This document shows positions 53,436 to 62,950 of a stretch of 64,000 nt of DNA, in pieces. A program made the translations under genes and the position numbers. The notes beneath the pieces were generated by a model. It was given only the letters and a program-made list of their open reading frames with translations. It had not been told where the DNA came from and made no database searches. The stretch's first letter is position 1; every line of letters starts with the position of its first letter. The stretch comes from Cytophagales bacterium (GTDB lineage Bacteria; Bacteroidota; Bacteroidia; Cytophagales; Spirosomataceae), in NCBI GenBank assembly GCA_013298025.1, contig JAAFJE010000016.1, forward strand, positions 62,001 to 126,000. Reading direction: 5' to 3'.

Positions 53436-55175
53436 CTAGCGATTCATAGAAGCTAAAAAGTCGTCGTTGCTGCGGGTATGACGCATTTGTTGCAATAGGA
53501 AGTCCATTGCCTCCACCGAGTTCATATCGCTCATGTGCTTGCGTAAAATCCAAACACGCTGTAGGGTTTCTTTATCCATGAGCAAATCTTCACGGCGTGT
53601 ACCCGAAGCTGGTACGTCGATGGCAGGGAAGATACGGCGGTTCGACAACTTACGGTCGAGTTGCAATTCCATGTTACCCGTTCCTTTAAATTCTTCAAAA
53701 ATTACTTCGTCCATCTTAGAGCCTGTATCAATCAAAGCCGTAGCGATGATCGTCAGCGAGCCACCATTTTCTACATTACGGGCTGCTCCAAAGAAACGCT
53801 TAGGTTTGTGCAATGCGTTGGCATCGACCCCACCCGAAAGAATTTTTCCAGAAGAAGGAACGACCGTATTATACGCTCTTGCCAGACGAGTAATTGAATC
53901 CAACAAAATGACTACGTCGTGTCCACATTCTACCATGCGTTTGGCTTTTTCAAGGACAATACTTGCCACCTTGACGTGCCTTTCGGCTTGTTCGTCGAAG
54001 GTTGATGAAATCACTTCTGCACGCACACTTCGTTGCATATCTGTCACCTCTTCGGGGCGTTCGTCAATCAATAAAATCAACAAATATACTTCGGGGTGAT
54101 TTTTGGCAATAGCATTGGCAATTTCTTTGAGCAATACCGTTTTACCTGTTTTAGGCTGGGCTACAATCATCCCTCTCTGTCCTTTTCCGATCGGAGCAAA
54201 CAAGTCGAGAATACGAGTAGAATATTGGTCGTGACGAGCAGAAAGGTTTAATTTTTCGTCAGGGAATAACGGTGTGAGGTATTCAAAAGGAATACGGTCA
54301 CGGATTTCTTCGGTTGTTTTACCATTGACCGACTCTACACGCAACAAGGCAAAGTATTTTTCCCCTTCTTTAGGTGGACGAATAGCCCCACGCACGGTAT
54401 CGCCAGTTTTCAAGCCAAACAATTTGATTTGCGACGGCGATACATAAATATCGTCGGGCGAAGCCAAATAGTTATAGTCGGCCGAGCGTAAAAAGCCATA
54501 ACCGCCATCTTGCATGATTTCGAGTACTCCTTCGTTTTCGATAATCCCATCAAATTCACGAATCGCTTGGTTGTAAATAGGCTTTTTCGTGATACCGTTG
54601 TTGGTAGGCAAAGGTCTTGGCGACTCTACGACTGGCTCTACATAAGTATTATTGCTCATTGGTACGCCTAATTCATCAGGAGTGATGAAAGAAGTATCAA
54701 TAGACGCAAATTCATCTTCTACATCGGCGGGCAAATCTATGATAATAGGGTCTTCGTCGAAGTCGAAACTAAGGTCTTCGGCAGGAGCTTCTATTTTCTT
54801 GTGTCTAGTATCTTTCAACGGTCTATTTTTAGGCGTTGACTCCTTTGCTTTGATGATTGGCATATCTACTTTGGGAGTAGTAGATGTTTCGGTTTCAGAG
54901 GCTTCAGGCTTCTGAATACGTTGTCTTTTAGGGCGTGGGCTATCAGATGCCGGCACACTCTCTTTCCTCACTTTTCTCTCTGGTTTTTGTTCGTTTTCCA
55001 TAGCATCGCTAGAAGCAGTGTTTAGCTGTTGGGATTGGCTTTTTTGCTGCTGGTCAAGTATTTTATAGATGAGTTCTTTTTTAGGAAGGTCACTAATGTT
55101 TTTGATGTTGATTTCCTCGGCAAGCTCACGAAGCTCAGAAATAAGCTTCATCTCTAATTCGTCAATATTATACAT
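53436..55175 (-). CDS. rho: Transcription termination factor Rho
   Basis: Hexameric RNA helicase that ends transcription, 579 residues. The start is set at [16 protein letters not shown] (55175). The N-terminal Rho domain ([20 protein letters not shown]) is followed by a long low-complexity insert of about 150 residues rich in charged residues, Pro and Ser, then the RNA-binding cold-shock domain ([20 protein letters not shown]). The ATPase has Walker [14 protein letters not shown], Walker [18 protein letters not shown], and the Q/R-loop region with [15 protein letters not shown]. The insert makes it longer than the 419-residue E. coli Rho, as in other Bacteroidota. Confidence 0.96.
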   Translation of the reverse strand: MYNIDELEMKLISELRELAEEINIKNISDLPKKELIYKILDQQQKSQSQQLNTASSDAMENEQKPERKVRKESVPASDSPRPKRQRIQKPEASETETSTTPKVDMPIIKAKESTPKNRPLKDTRHKKIEAPAEDLSFDFDEDPIIIDLPADVEDEFASIDTSFITPDELGVPMSNNTYVEPVVESPRPLPTNNGITKKPIYNQAIREFDGIIENEGVLEIMQDGGYGFLRSADYNYLASPDDIYVSPSQIKLFGLKTGDTVRGAIRPPKEGEKYFALLRVESVNGKTTEEIRDRIPFEYLTPLFPDEKLNLSARHDQYSTRILDLFAPIGKGQRGMIVAQPKTGKTVLLKEIANAIAKNHPEVYLLILLIDERPEEVTDMQRSVRAEVISSTFDEQAERHVKVASIVLEKAKRMVECGHDVVILLDSITRLARAYNTVVPSSGKILSGGVDANALHKPKRFFGAARNVENGGSLTIIATALIDTGSKMDEVIFEEFKGTGNMELQLDRKLSNRRIFPAIDVPASGTRREDLLMDKETLQRVWILRKHMSDMNSVEAMDFLLQQMRHTRSNDDFLASMNR

Positions 55176-55459
55176 ACAAATTTTATACAAAGGCTACTTG
55201 GTTTTAAGCCTCAAAAGTGGTGGTGATTAAGTATTTTTTAATTAAATAAAGATGGTAAATTTTACTATCAAAATTTCGGAAAAATTGGTATGAGGTGGAA
55301 GATGATGTTAAGATGTTAAGCAGATATTTGTCGGAGCTTAACGGAAGATATTCACTGAATCATAAATCTTGTTGCAATGATAATACCAATCTTTGAGATT
55401 GTCAAGCGGTTCGATTTTTTTTTGTACAAAAAGAAGCTATTTTCCTTATAAAAGCCGTA

Positions 55460-55562
55460 TATAGAGTGCGACATAACTTGTCAGAATAAGAATCTCTAAA
55501 AACCTTACAGGTTTTGAAAAACGATAAGGTTTCATTCCAAGTAAGTTATGTCATTCTCTATA
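55460..55562. repeat. 103-bp MITE-like element
   Basis: The ends TATAGAGTGCGACATAACTT (left) and the inverse of TATAGAGAATGACATAACTT (right) are 20-bp terminal inverted repeats with 3 mismatches. The interior has a second small inverted repeat (AAACCTTA / TAAGGTTT). No coding capacity. Confidence 0.45.
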
Positions 55563-55782
55563 GATACTTAACTTGCCACGTGCGTAATCGCCGAATCATT
55601 AAATTTCATCGTAAGTGAATACGCTGATATAACGGTGTATAGATAGCTATTTTTTAATCAAAAACAGAAAATATTTGTTTGTACATCACTATTTAGAGGA
55701 AAACCCCACATTTGAAAGTGAAGGGTGCTTTGACCGCTGCGAGGTACTACGAATAATGATATACTTTTCTGCTTTGTTTTTG

Positions 55783-55790
55783 TAGCTTTG
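55783..55790 (+). promoter_or_regulatory. Probable -7 box of the Lrp/AsnC-type gene
   Basis: TAGCTTTG matches TAnnTTTG, 65 bases before the start codon. Confidence 0.4.
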
Positions 55791-55855
55791 GTATTGTTAC
55801 CTATATTGCAGACAAAAGAACGATAGACTTCATTTTCAAACTTTCATGATTGCGT

Positions 55856-56329
55856 ATGTACCATTTAGACAATACCGATTTACGTATTTTGCAACTTTTA
55901 CAAGAAGATGCCCTGATGACCAATAAAGAGATTGCTGCCAAGCTCAATCTGACTACTACGCCTGTCCATGAACGTATCAAACGTTTAGAAAACGAAGGAA
56001 TTATAGAAAAATATACGGCTATTCTGAATAAATCGAAACTTGGTAAAAGCTTAGTAGTATTGGTTGACGTGACCTTGAAAGAACACGCTGCCGAGTTTTT
56101 GGCTCAATTTGAAAGAGATGTGTTATTACTTCCCGAGGTGGTGGAATGTTATTGTGTATCGGGAGGCTCTGATTTTTTATTAAAAGTATTGGTAAAAGAT
56201 ATGGACGAATATCGACATTTTATTTTGCATAAACTTGCTACTTTATCAAATATAGGCAACGCTCAAAGCCGATTTGTGGTAAACGAAATCAAAAGCCAAA
56301 CGCCCGTCCCAATTCATATTGAATCATAA
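55856..56329 (+). CDS. Lrp/AsnC family transcription regulator
   Basis: 157-residue DNA-binding regulator. The N-terminal winged helix is LDNTDLRILQLLQEDALMTN with the recognition part LNLTTTPVHERIKRLENEGI. The C-terminal RAM (ligand/oligomer) domain includes VLVDVTLKEHAAEFLAQFER and VVECYCVSGGSDFLLKVLV. The start is taken at ATG 55856 rather than the TTG two codons earlier. The target genes are unknown; the neighbouring divergent gene is rho. Confidence 0.9.
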   Translation: MYHLDNTDLRILQLLQEDALMTNKEIAAKLNLTTTPVHERIKRLENEGIIEKYTAILNKSKLGKSLVVLVDVTLKEHAAEFLAQFERDVLLLPEVVECYCVSGGSDFLLKVLVKDMDEYRHFILHKLATLSNIGNAQSRFVVNEIKSQTPVPIHIES

Positions 56330-56466
56330 ATTGATATTTTTCTATAAAAAATTGTAATTAACAGGTGAATATCTATCAAATAGCACTTACTTTTACCATT
56401 TCATTCACATACAACTCCAAACCTTCCTTAACAAAACCATTAATTGTGTAGAAATGCTATGTTGCT

Positions 56467-57621
56467 ATGATGTTTAAAATCATCGGACTTATGAGCATTA
56501 TTGGTGCGTTGGTCCTTACTTCTTATTTTTTGTACCACTGGAAAGCTAATCATAAAGCAAACTTATACCTCGGCTTGTTCTTGGCATTGGTTTCGATGAA
56601 TAACATTTATTTCTTGCTGGGGCATCAAACCAATGTATTGCTTGATATTCCTTATTTGATTCATGCGATAGATGGGCTTCGGCTCTTGTGGGGTGTTTTA
56701 CTGTATTTTTTTGTAGAGGCATTTACGGGCAAGCAACCATTGCAAAAGCGTGTGGCGTACCTGCATTTTGTGCCTGCTTTGGTAGCTGTGGTCTATTTTA
56801 CTTACACGTTGTTGTACTTACCCATAGCGAATGCCTCCTCCTATACTTCCGCAATTCTACAACACAAACCTGTGTATTACCAATGGTACTGGGTAATAGT
56901 CTATTTTTCTAATGTAGCGTATTTGATGGCTAGTTTGCTGAAATTGGGTAAAATACGCCTAGGAATGAATAATACATTTAACGATTTAGATAAAAAACGC
57001 TATAATTGGCTTTTTACAAGTATTATTGGTTTGGCTGTTATTCATTTTATGATTCCGCTGATTTATAAGACACTTAGCTCTCATTTGTTTGCTTTCTTAC
57101 CAATATTTGTGGTTGCCCTCGAAGGCGTATGGCTATGGAAGATATATCAAGATGCAGCCATTTTTGAGTATCAAGTCGAGCCTACCCCCAAAAGTGCTGA
57201 AGAAAATAACCGTTTTTCGGCTACTTATCCTACGCTTGAAAGTGCCAAGCAAGCATTAAATAGCTTTTTTGTTGAACAAAAACCGTATTTAAAACCCGAC
57301 CTTAATATCAGGATGCTCAGTGAAGCCTTCGGAATGCCCAGTTATCAGGTTTCGCAGGTGATTAATCAGGGTTTCGAGAAAAACTTTTTCGATTTGGTTA
57401 ATCATTTTCGGGTTGAGGAAGCTAAAGCAAGATTGCTTGATAAACAGTACAAACACTTGACTTTAGAAGGAATTGGTTATGAATGTGGCTTCAATTCAAA
57501 ATCGTCTTTTTATGCTGTGTTTAAAAAATATACCCAACAAACCCCTTCCGAATTTCGTAAAAATACCTTAGAGCAACAGTCGGATAATCGTGAGGATTTG
57601 CCAAATGATGTAGGTAGTTGA
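56467..57621 (+). CDS. AraC-family regulator with N-terminal membrane domain
   Basis: 384 residues. Seven or so hydrophobic segments fill residues 1-235 (for example IIGLMSIIGALVLTSYFLYH, ending with LFAFLPIFVVALEGVWLWKI). The C-terminal AraC DNA-binding domain runs from about 285, with the two HTHs in IRMLSEAFGMPSYQVSQVIN and LTLEGIGYECGFNSKSSFYA, ending KKYTQQTPSEFRK. This membrane-bound type is common in Bacteroidota; the signal is unknown. Confidence 0.88.
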   Translation: MMFKIIGLMSIIGALVLTSYFLYHWKANHKANLYLGLFLALVSMNNIYFLLGHQTNVLLDIPYLIHAIDGLRLLWGVLLYFFVEAFTGKQPLQKRVAYLHFVPALVAVVYFTYTLLYLPIANASSYTSAILQHKPVYYQWYWVIVYFSNVAYLMASLLKLGKIRLGMNNTFNDLDKKRYNWLFTSIIGLAVIHFMIPLIYKTLSSHLFAFLPIFVVALEGVWLWKIYQDAAIFEYQVEPTPKSAEENNRFSATYPTLESAKQALNSFFVEQKPYLKPDLNIRMLSEAFGMPSYQVSQVINQGFEKNFFDLVNHFRVEEAKARLLDKQYKHLTLEGIGYECGFNSKSSFYAVFKKYTQQTPSEFRKNTLEQQSDNREDLPNDVGS

Positions 57622-57764
57622 TGGTTTTAATCAGTTGGTAATGAATGGATTAACACTTTGTTGCTAAAAATACTGGAGTCAGCTTAATTATTCTGAACTT
57701 ACGAGTTTTGTCCAAATTCGTAAATACAGACTACAGGAGTAAAACAATGTAGCTACTTATTTTG

Positions 57765-58035
57765 TAGCTTTGTTCATGCAATTGTACGTGCGTACAAAAA
57801 TTCCTCCCTTAGCTCTTTTCTATTTAATATTTAGATTTTATAATTGCATTGCTTATCACAGATGTGGTATGACAAAAGCTATACAATCAAACATTATACG
57901 GTAATATATTTCATAAGCAATACTTCTTTTCTTACCTCTTTTCCCAAAATTTTAGCTAGATATTTTCAACAATATCTAATAGTGGTTAGGTAATACACTA
58001 AACGCCTTTTCAGCTTGGGAAGGCGTTTTTTATTG
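57765..58035 (+). ncRNA. Possible structured RNA between a promoter and a terminator
   Basis: A -7 box TAGCTTTG (57765-57772) and a terminator at 58000-58035 delimit about 250 bases without an open reading frame. Inside, ATTGCTTAT (57848-57856) can pair with 57913-57921, and TAGATATT / AATATCTA form a hairpin at 57957-57978. No known RNA family was recognised; this is a candidate only. Confidence 0.3.
58000..58035 (+). terminator. Rho-independent terminator
   Basis: AAACGCCTT pairs with AAGGCGTTT, followed by TTTTTATT on the plus strand. No protein gene ends just before it on that strand (the AraC-type gene stops about 380 bases upstream). It could also help end the MCE gene on the minus strand. 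Confidence 0.65.
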
Positions 58036-58052
58036 TATCGCTTCACACCTAA

Positions 58053-58997
58053 TTACTTGACTACCGGAGGGGTACTTTTACGACCAAAAACAGAGATATT
58101 TACATAACGTTTGGGTGCTAGACGGAAGTCGATGAGGAGTTTATCTAAATCGACCATCGTTTTATTAAGGCTTTTATACAACGAATCGTCTTTCATTAGC
58201 TTGCCCATTGTACCATTGCCTGCTTGAACGCCCGCTAGTACCTGATTCAGCGATTTGAGCGATTGTTGGGTAGCAATGAGCGTTTGGTTCATTTGCAAGG
58301 CTTGTAGCGAGTCGGCGATAGAGCTAAACTTGCCAAGCAAAGGTTTGAATTGTTTTTCGGTTTCAACCAAATTCCCCGAAAGGTTCTTCAAGTTGCCCGT
58401 AATGCCGTGGAGGTTATTTCTATTTTCGCCCAAGGTAGCATTTAACGTGGCAAACGTTTGGTCGGCATTTTTGAGCAAAGAATTAAGTACGTGCGATGTC
58501 CCTTTGAGGTTGTAAGCAAGGCTATTGAGTGCTACCAATAACGAATCGAGATGGCCTAGGGCAGGGGTGGCTTTGGCTTTGAGTAGGTCGGTTAAGCCAG
58601 TTTCGGATTGACCAACCAAAAAACCTCCTTCGGCCAAAGGCTTGGCTTGGACATTTCCGAGTTGGAGGCGTAAAATTTTAGCTCCTAGTAGCCCATCGGA
58701 GGCCAGAATCGTTTTAGAATCGGCAGGAATGACCAGTTCCTTTTGAATGGCTAAGGTCACTTTTACGGTGTGAGCCGCATCTTGTTGTAGCTCCACGGCC
58801 TTGACAAGCCCTACTTTTGCTCCGTTGAGAATTACTTGGCAAGACGGCAGCAAGCCCTGAGCGTCGTTGAATACAACATAATATGTTTTGTCGGATGAAA
58901 AGAAATCAGAACCTTTTAAAAAGTTAAATCCCAAGTATAAGGATGTAAACGATACAACGGCAAGAATGCCGACTTTTATTTCTTTGGCTATAGTCAT
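58053..58997 (-). CDS. MlaD/MCE-domain protein
   Basis: Substrate-binding protein of an Mla-type lipid transport system, 314 residues. One N-terminal membrane anchor (KVGILAVVSFTSLYLGFNFL) is followed by the MCE domain (YYVVFNDAQGLLPSCQVILN, GLLGAKILRLQLG) and a long helical C-terminal part (SVLNSLLKNADQTFATLNAT-like pattern). In Bacteroidota it is usually located near the mlaE/mlaF genes; these are not in this window. It follows the amidase gene by about 110 bases on the same strand, a common neighbourhood. Confidence 0.88.
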   Translation of the reverse strand: MTIAKEIKVGILAVVSFTSLYLGFNFLKGSDFFSSDKTYYVVFNDAQGLLPSCQVILNGAKVGLVKAVELQQDAAHTVKVTLAIQKELVIPADSKTILASDGLLGAKILRLQLGNVQAKPLAEGGFLVGQSETGLTDLLKAKATPALGHLDSLLVALNSLAYNLKGTSHVLNSLLKNADQTFATLNATLGENRNNLHGITGNLKNLSGNLVETEKQFKPLLGKFSSIADSLQALQMNQTLIATQQSLKSLNQVLAGVQAGNGTMGKLMKDDSLYKSLNKTMVDLDKLLIDFRLAPKRYVNISVFGRKSTPPVVK

Positions 58998-59104
58998 TAT
59001 GATTCAAACTTTAAACCTAGTACCACAACGTTGAGAACAAACTTTTTATTACGGTAGGTACATTGCACAAGGCTTTTCAGATAGATTTTCGGTAAAGTTA
59101 ACAG

Positions 59105-59917
59105 CTAATTTTCGATTTCTTGTTTATAAGATTTAAAAGCTCTAAAGATAGCTTCGGCTACCTGGCTTTGTCCTTCTTCCGAAGATAAAAAATCTTCTTC
59201 TTGAGCGTTTGATAAAAAGCCTGCTTCTATCAATACACTAGGCATGGTTGTTTCCCAAAGTACCAAAAAGCCTGCTTGCTTTACACCGTAACTATGGCGG
59301 TCGGTATGAACCCTGAGTTGGCGTTCGATTTTTTGGGCAAATTTCAGGCTATTCATCATAAAAGCATTTTGATAATTGGCCATCATGATATGCGACAAGG
59401 GCGAATTGTCGAAGCCTTTGTAATTTTTCTGGTAATCTCTTTCTTGAAAAATAACCGCATTTTCTCGTTTGGCTACATCAAGGTTGTTTTGCGTTTTATG
59501 CAAACCCATCGTATAGGTTTCGGTACCATGAAGCTTGCTTGATGGGCTTGCATTGCAATGTACCGAAATAAATAAATTGGCTCTGTTGCGATTGGCGATA
59601 GACGAACGCTCGTGTAGATTGACAAAAACGTCTTTTTGTCGGGTATAAAATACCTTTACCGAAGGATACGCCTCCTTGATACGCCGACCCAAGGCCAACA
59701 CTATCTCTAACGCAACATCCTTCTCTCTTGTTCCCGATGCCCCCGAACAACCGGGGTCTTTTCCGCCATGACCAGCGTCTAGCACTACCGTTTTGATTTT
59801 TCCACTCCCAACAATAGTGGAAAGTGTGTCATTTTCGGCTTCTACCTGAATACCTTTAAATCCAGTGAGCCAAGCTATTACCAAAAAAACTGAGCCTGCT
59901 TTAAGAAAGTTTAACAT
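59105..59917 (-). CDS. N-acetylmuramoyl-L-alanine amidase (Amidase_3)
   Basis: Zinc hydrolase that cuts the bond between MurNAc and L-Ala in peptidoglycan. It is exported by an N-terminal signal (FLKAGSVFLVIAWLTGF). Zinc ligands and the catalytic Glu are visible: VLDAGHGGKDPG, the Glu in EKDVALEIVLALG, ISVHCNASP, and LIEAGFLSNAQEE. 270 residues, Ami_3 domain only, without an obvious AMIN or SPOR domain. Confidence 0.92.
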   Translation of the reverse strand: MLNFLKAGSVFLVIAWLTGFKGIQVEAENDTLSTIVGSGKIKTVVLDAGHGGKDPGCSGASGTREKDVALEIVLALGRRIKEAYPSVKVFYTRQKDVFVNLHERSSIANRNRANLFISVHCNASPSSKLHGTETYTMGLHKTQNNLDVAKRENAVIFQERDYQKNYKGFDNSPLSHIMMANYQNAFMMNSLKFAQKIERQLRVHTDRHSYGVKQAGFLVLWETTMPSVLIEAGFLSNAQEEDFLSSEEGQSQVAEAIFRAFKSYKQEIEN

Positions 59918-60056
59918 TATTTTCTGAATGGTTCGTTATCAAGAACGTTGAATAAAGTAATTTTGTACTTTAAAAGTTTATGACTTGCTAGTAAACGTTT
60001 GACCAAGCATAGTTGTCATTGACTTACTAGATTTTACCAGAACAAATCCAATTCTA

Positions 60057-62912
60057 ATGGATAACTTCCGTAATATAAGCAAATATAATTTTTTAAGTCT
60101 TTCAAAAAAAATTCTTCGTACAACGGCATTGCTCTTGGCTGTACTGCTTGGGGTATGTTATACGCCACAGGTGCGGGCCCAGCGTTTGCTCAGAGGGCTG
60201 CGTGAAGCGGCAGGTATCAAGAGTAAAGATACGAAAGCAAAACCTGTAATCACAGACTCGCTCAAAAAAGTCACGCCCGACAGCCTCGCTCTAGCTGTAC
60301 CCGATTCGCTCAAGAAGCAAGACCAGCTCGAAACCACCGTACAATACACCGCCAAAGACTCGACCATCATGGACACCGAGAAGCAGATTGTGTATCTATA
60401 CGGCGATGCGAAGGTGACTTATGGAAATATTTCGCTACAAGCCGATTATATCCAGCTCAATTGGGACATCAATCAGGTGTGGGCAAAAGGCTCTTTAGAT
60501 TCGGCTACGCAAAAGCTCAAAGGGAAGCCTATCTTCAAACAAGGCAACGACGAGTATAATGCCGAAGAAATTCGCTATAATTTTAAGTCGAAAAAAGCAC
60601 TAATCCAAGGTATTGTGACCCAACAAGGCGAGGGCTATATTCAAGGAAAAAAAGTAAAGAAAGACGACGAAGACAACCTGTATATCCGAAATGCCGTTTA
60701 TACCACTTGTAATTTGGCACAGCCGCACTTTCATATTAGTGCTTCACGTATTAAAGTGGTAGGGAAAAAAGAAATTGTGTCGGGGCCTTTTCATATCGAA
60801 CTCAACAATATTCCTTTGCCTATTGGTTTGCCTTTTGGCTTTTTCCCATACAAGCCGCCACAAGAGTCGGGTACGTCTGGTATTATTATGCCTACCTATG
60901 GCGAAGAACCGCTCGGAAGGGGTTTTTACTTGCGTGATGGAGGGTATTATTTTGCGATTAGTCCGAATATTGGCTTGCGACTTACAGGCGAAATTTATTC
61001 AAAAGGAAGTTGGGGCTTTGGGGCAAACTCGCAGTATGTCAAACGCTATCGCTACAGCGGAAGCTTTAATTTACAATACAGAAAAGGGATTAGTGGCGAC
61101 GAAATCGCACCACAAACCCGTAACGATTTTTCTATTCAGTGGTCACATACGCCCCAAAGTAGAGGTTCGTCGAGCTTTTCTTCGTCGGTCAATATTGCCA
61201 GCAATAGCTACAACCAATACAATAGCTTTAATACTTCGGCGTATATTTCGAGTGCCATCAACTCTTCGGTACAGTATTCAAAAAATTTCGGACAAACCCT
61301 TCGCACGGGAACGAGCCTTAATATTTCGCAAAATACTTCTACGAAAGAAGTACGTGCCGACATTAATTATAACTTTGGTCTTAACCAAATTCAGCCTTTC
61401 AAAAAGAAAAGTGCGGTGGTTGACCGTTTTATCGACCAGTTCCGTTTTGGGCTAGACTTCAATGGCTCCATTGGTATAACCAACAAAGTAGCCCTCGACA
61501 ACCGCTCTTATTTGAGCTTGCCTTACAATGTGTATCGCCGCCAAGATACAACCGATACCGATTTGAACAAGCCTATTGTTTCGTCTGCTACGGCATCGGC
61601 AAACCTAGAACGAGATGGCGTTGTGCCTTTCAATCTGAATACCTTGCCCGACCTCGTGCGTAAGGCTCAAATGAAAATGCAGTATTCGATTCCTATTTCT
61701 TTACCCAATATCAAGCTTGGTCGATACATCAACCTTACGCCAAGTTTTAGTTTGTCGGGTAATGTTTATACCCAAAAATATACCTACCGATTTGTAGAAT
61801 ACAACGATTTGGCTAAAAATGATTCCATCGCAAAATTAGGAGCGGTGCGGATTGATACGGCTCGTGGAGGCTTTTATGTCGATTATCAATATTCGTTTTC
61901 GGCAAGTATGAACACCCGTTTGTATGGAACGTTGCGTTTCAAAAAAGGCAGGCTCGAAGGCATTCGTCATACCATGACACCCTCTATTAGTGTTACTTAT
62001 ACGCCTAATTTTACCGACCCTAAATTTGGCTTTTACGATGATGTACAAATTAGCAAATCTGGCGAAACTATCCGTATATCTCGGTTTAATCCTACACAAA
62101 CCAACCTCGGTAGCCAATCGGGTGGTATTAGTTTTAGTTTAAATAATACTTTAGAAGCTAAAATAAAAGCTAAATCAGACACGGCACAGAAGGAATCTGA
62201 AAAAATCACTTTGATTGATAACTTTTCATTTTCAACCAATTACAACTTCTTTGCCACGGCATACAAGCTTGCTCCTGTGAGTTTTGGGGCTACGTCGAGG
62301 GTGAAAAAATTTGATATAAATATCGGCGGAACGCTCGACCCCTACGTTTATACCCAAAATTCGAGCTACGGCTTGGTCGGAAAACAAGAAGATAAGTACT
62401 TGTTGTTGGAAGGACAAGGCCTTGCCAACCTCTCGAATTTCAACTTATCTGTTGGTAAAAGCTTCAAACCTGGTGCCAATAAGCCCAAAACGAGCTCGAA
62501 TGCTACCGAAGGACAAATCAACCAAATCAACCGCAATATCAATGATTATGTAGATTGGAGTGTCCCTTGGGATTTTATGTTTAGTTACCAGTTTAGCTAC
62601 AGCAAACGTGGACTCGCTCCTTCAACAACCGTGAGTGCTATGACGTTTTCGGGAAGTGTAAAACTGACAGAAAAATGGGATTTTAGGCTACAGTCGGGTT
62701 ATGATTTTATCAATAAAGGTGTTTCGTTAACGAATATTTCTATCCACAGAGATTTGCACTGCTGGGAAATGCAATTCAACTGGACACCAGCCGCCAGTCC
62801 TTTGTATGGCCGTGCGAGTAGCTATTCGTTCGATTTAAGGGTAAAATCTTCGCTTTTACAAGAACTCAAACTTTCTCGTCGTCGTACTTTCTACGACCGA
62901 GGAGGATTCTAA
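60057..62912 (+). CDS. lptD: LptD-like outer-membrane LPS assembly protein
   Basis: 951-residue outer-membrane protein. After a signal-anchor region (ILRTTALLLAVLLGVCYTP) comes an OstA/LptA-like beta-jellyroll (VYLYGDAKVTYGNISLQADY), then the large LptD barrel, with many alternating strands to the C-terminal YSFDLRVKSSLLQELKLSRR. Conserved barrel stretches include LPIGLPFGFFPYKPPQESG. This is the Bacteroidota-type LptD, which would insert LPS into the outer leaflet. Confidence 0.88.
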   Translation: MDNFRNISKYNFLSLSKKILRTTALLLAVLLGVCYTPQVRAQRLLRGLREAAGIKSKDTKAKPVITDSLKKVTPDSLALAVPDSLKKQDQLETTVQYTAKDSTIMDTEKQIVYLYGDAKVTYGNISLQADYIQLNWDINQVWAKGSLDSATQKLKGKPIFKQGNDEYNAEEIRYNFKSKKALIQGIVTQQGEGYIQGKKVKKDDEDNLYIRNAVYTTCNLAQPHFHISASRIKVVGKKEIVSGPFHIELNNIPLPIGLPFGFFPYKPPQESGTSGIIMPTYGEEPLGRGFYLRDGGYYFAISPNIGLRLTGEIYSKGSWGFGANSQYVKRYRYSGSFNLQYRKGISGDEIAPQTRNDFSIQWSHTPQSRGSSSFSSSVNIASNSYNQYNSFNTSAYISSAINSSVQYSKNFGQTLRTGTSLNISQNTSTKEVRADINYNFGLNQIQPFKKKSAVVDRFIDQFRFGLDFNGSIGITNKVALDNRSYLSLPYNVYRRQDTTDTDLNKPIVSSATASANLERDGVVPFNLNTLPDLVRKAQMKMQYSIPISLPNIKLGRYINLTPSFSLSGNVYTQKYTYRFVEYNDLAKNDSIAKLGAVRIDTARGGFYVDYQYSFSASMNTRLYGTLRFKKGRLEGIRHTMTPSISVTYTPNFTDPKFGFYDDVQISKSGETIRISRFNPTQTNLGSQSGGISFSLNNTLEAKIKAKSDTAQKESEKITLIDNFSFSTNYNFFATAYKLAPVSFGATSRVKKFDINIGGTLDPYVYTQNSSYGLVGKQEDKYLLLEGQGLANLSNFNLSVGKSFKPGANKPKTSSNATEGQINQINRNINDYVDWSVPWDFMFSYQFSYSKRGLAPSTTVSAMTFSGSVKLTEKWDFRLQSGYDFINKGVSLTNISIHRDLHCWEMQFNWTPAASPLYGRASSYSFDLRVKSSLLQELKLSRRRTFYDRGGF

Positions 62913-62915
62913 ATA

Positions 62916-62944
62916 AAAAAGGCGGATGCAACATCCGCCTTTTT
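62916..62944. terminator. Bidirectional terminator between lptD and the receptor gene
   Basis: AAAAAGGCGGATG and CATCCGCCTTTTT form a perfect stem with a 3-base loop, starting 3 bases after the lptD stop and 7 bases from the stop of the convergent gene. Confidence 0.9.
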
Positions 62945-62950
62945 CGTTTA

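Larger units (their letters stand above)
55176..55849. other. Gene-free region between rho and the Lrp-type gene
   Basis: About 670 bases holding both divergent promoters. It contains an inverted-repeat element at 55460-55562 and a T-rich segment after AATCTTTGAGATT (about 55389-55420). No RNA gene was recognised. Confidence 0.4.
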
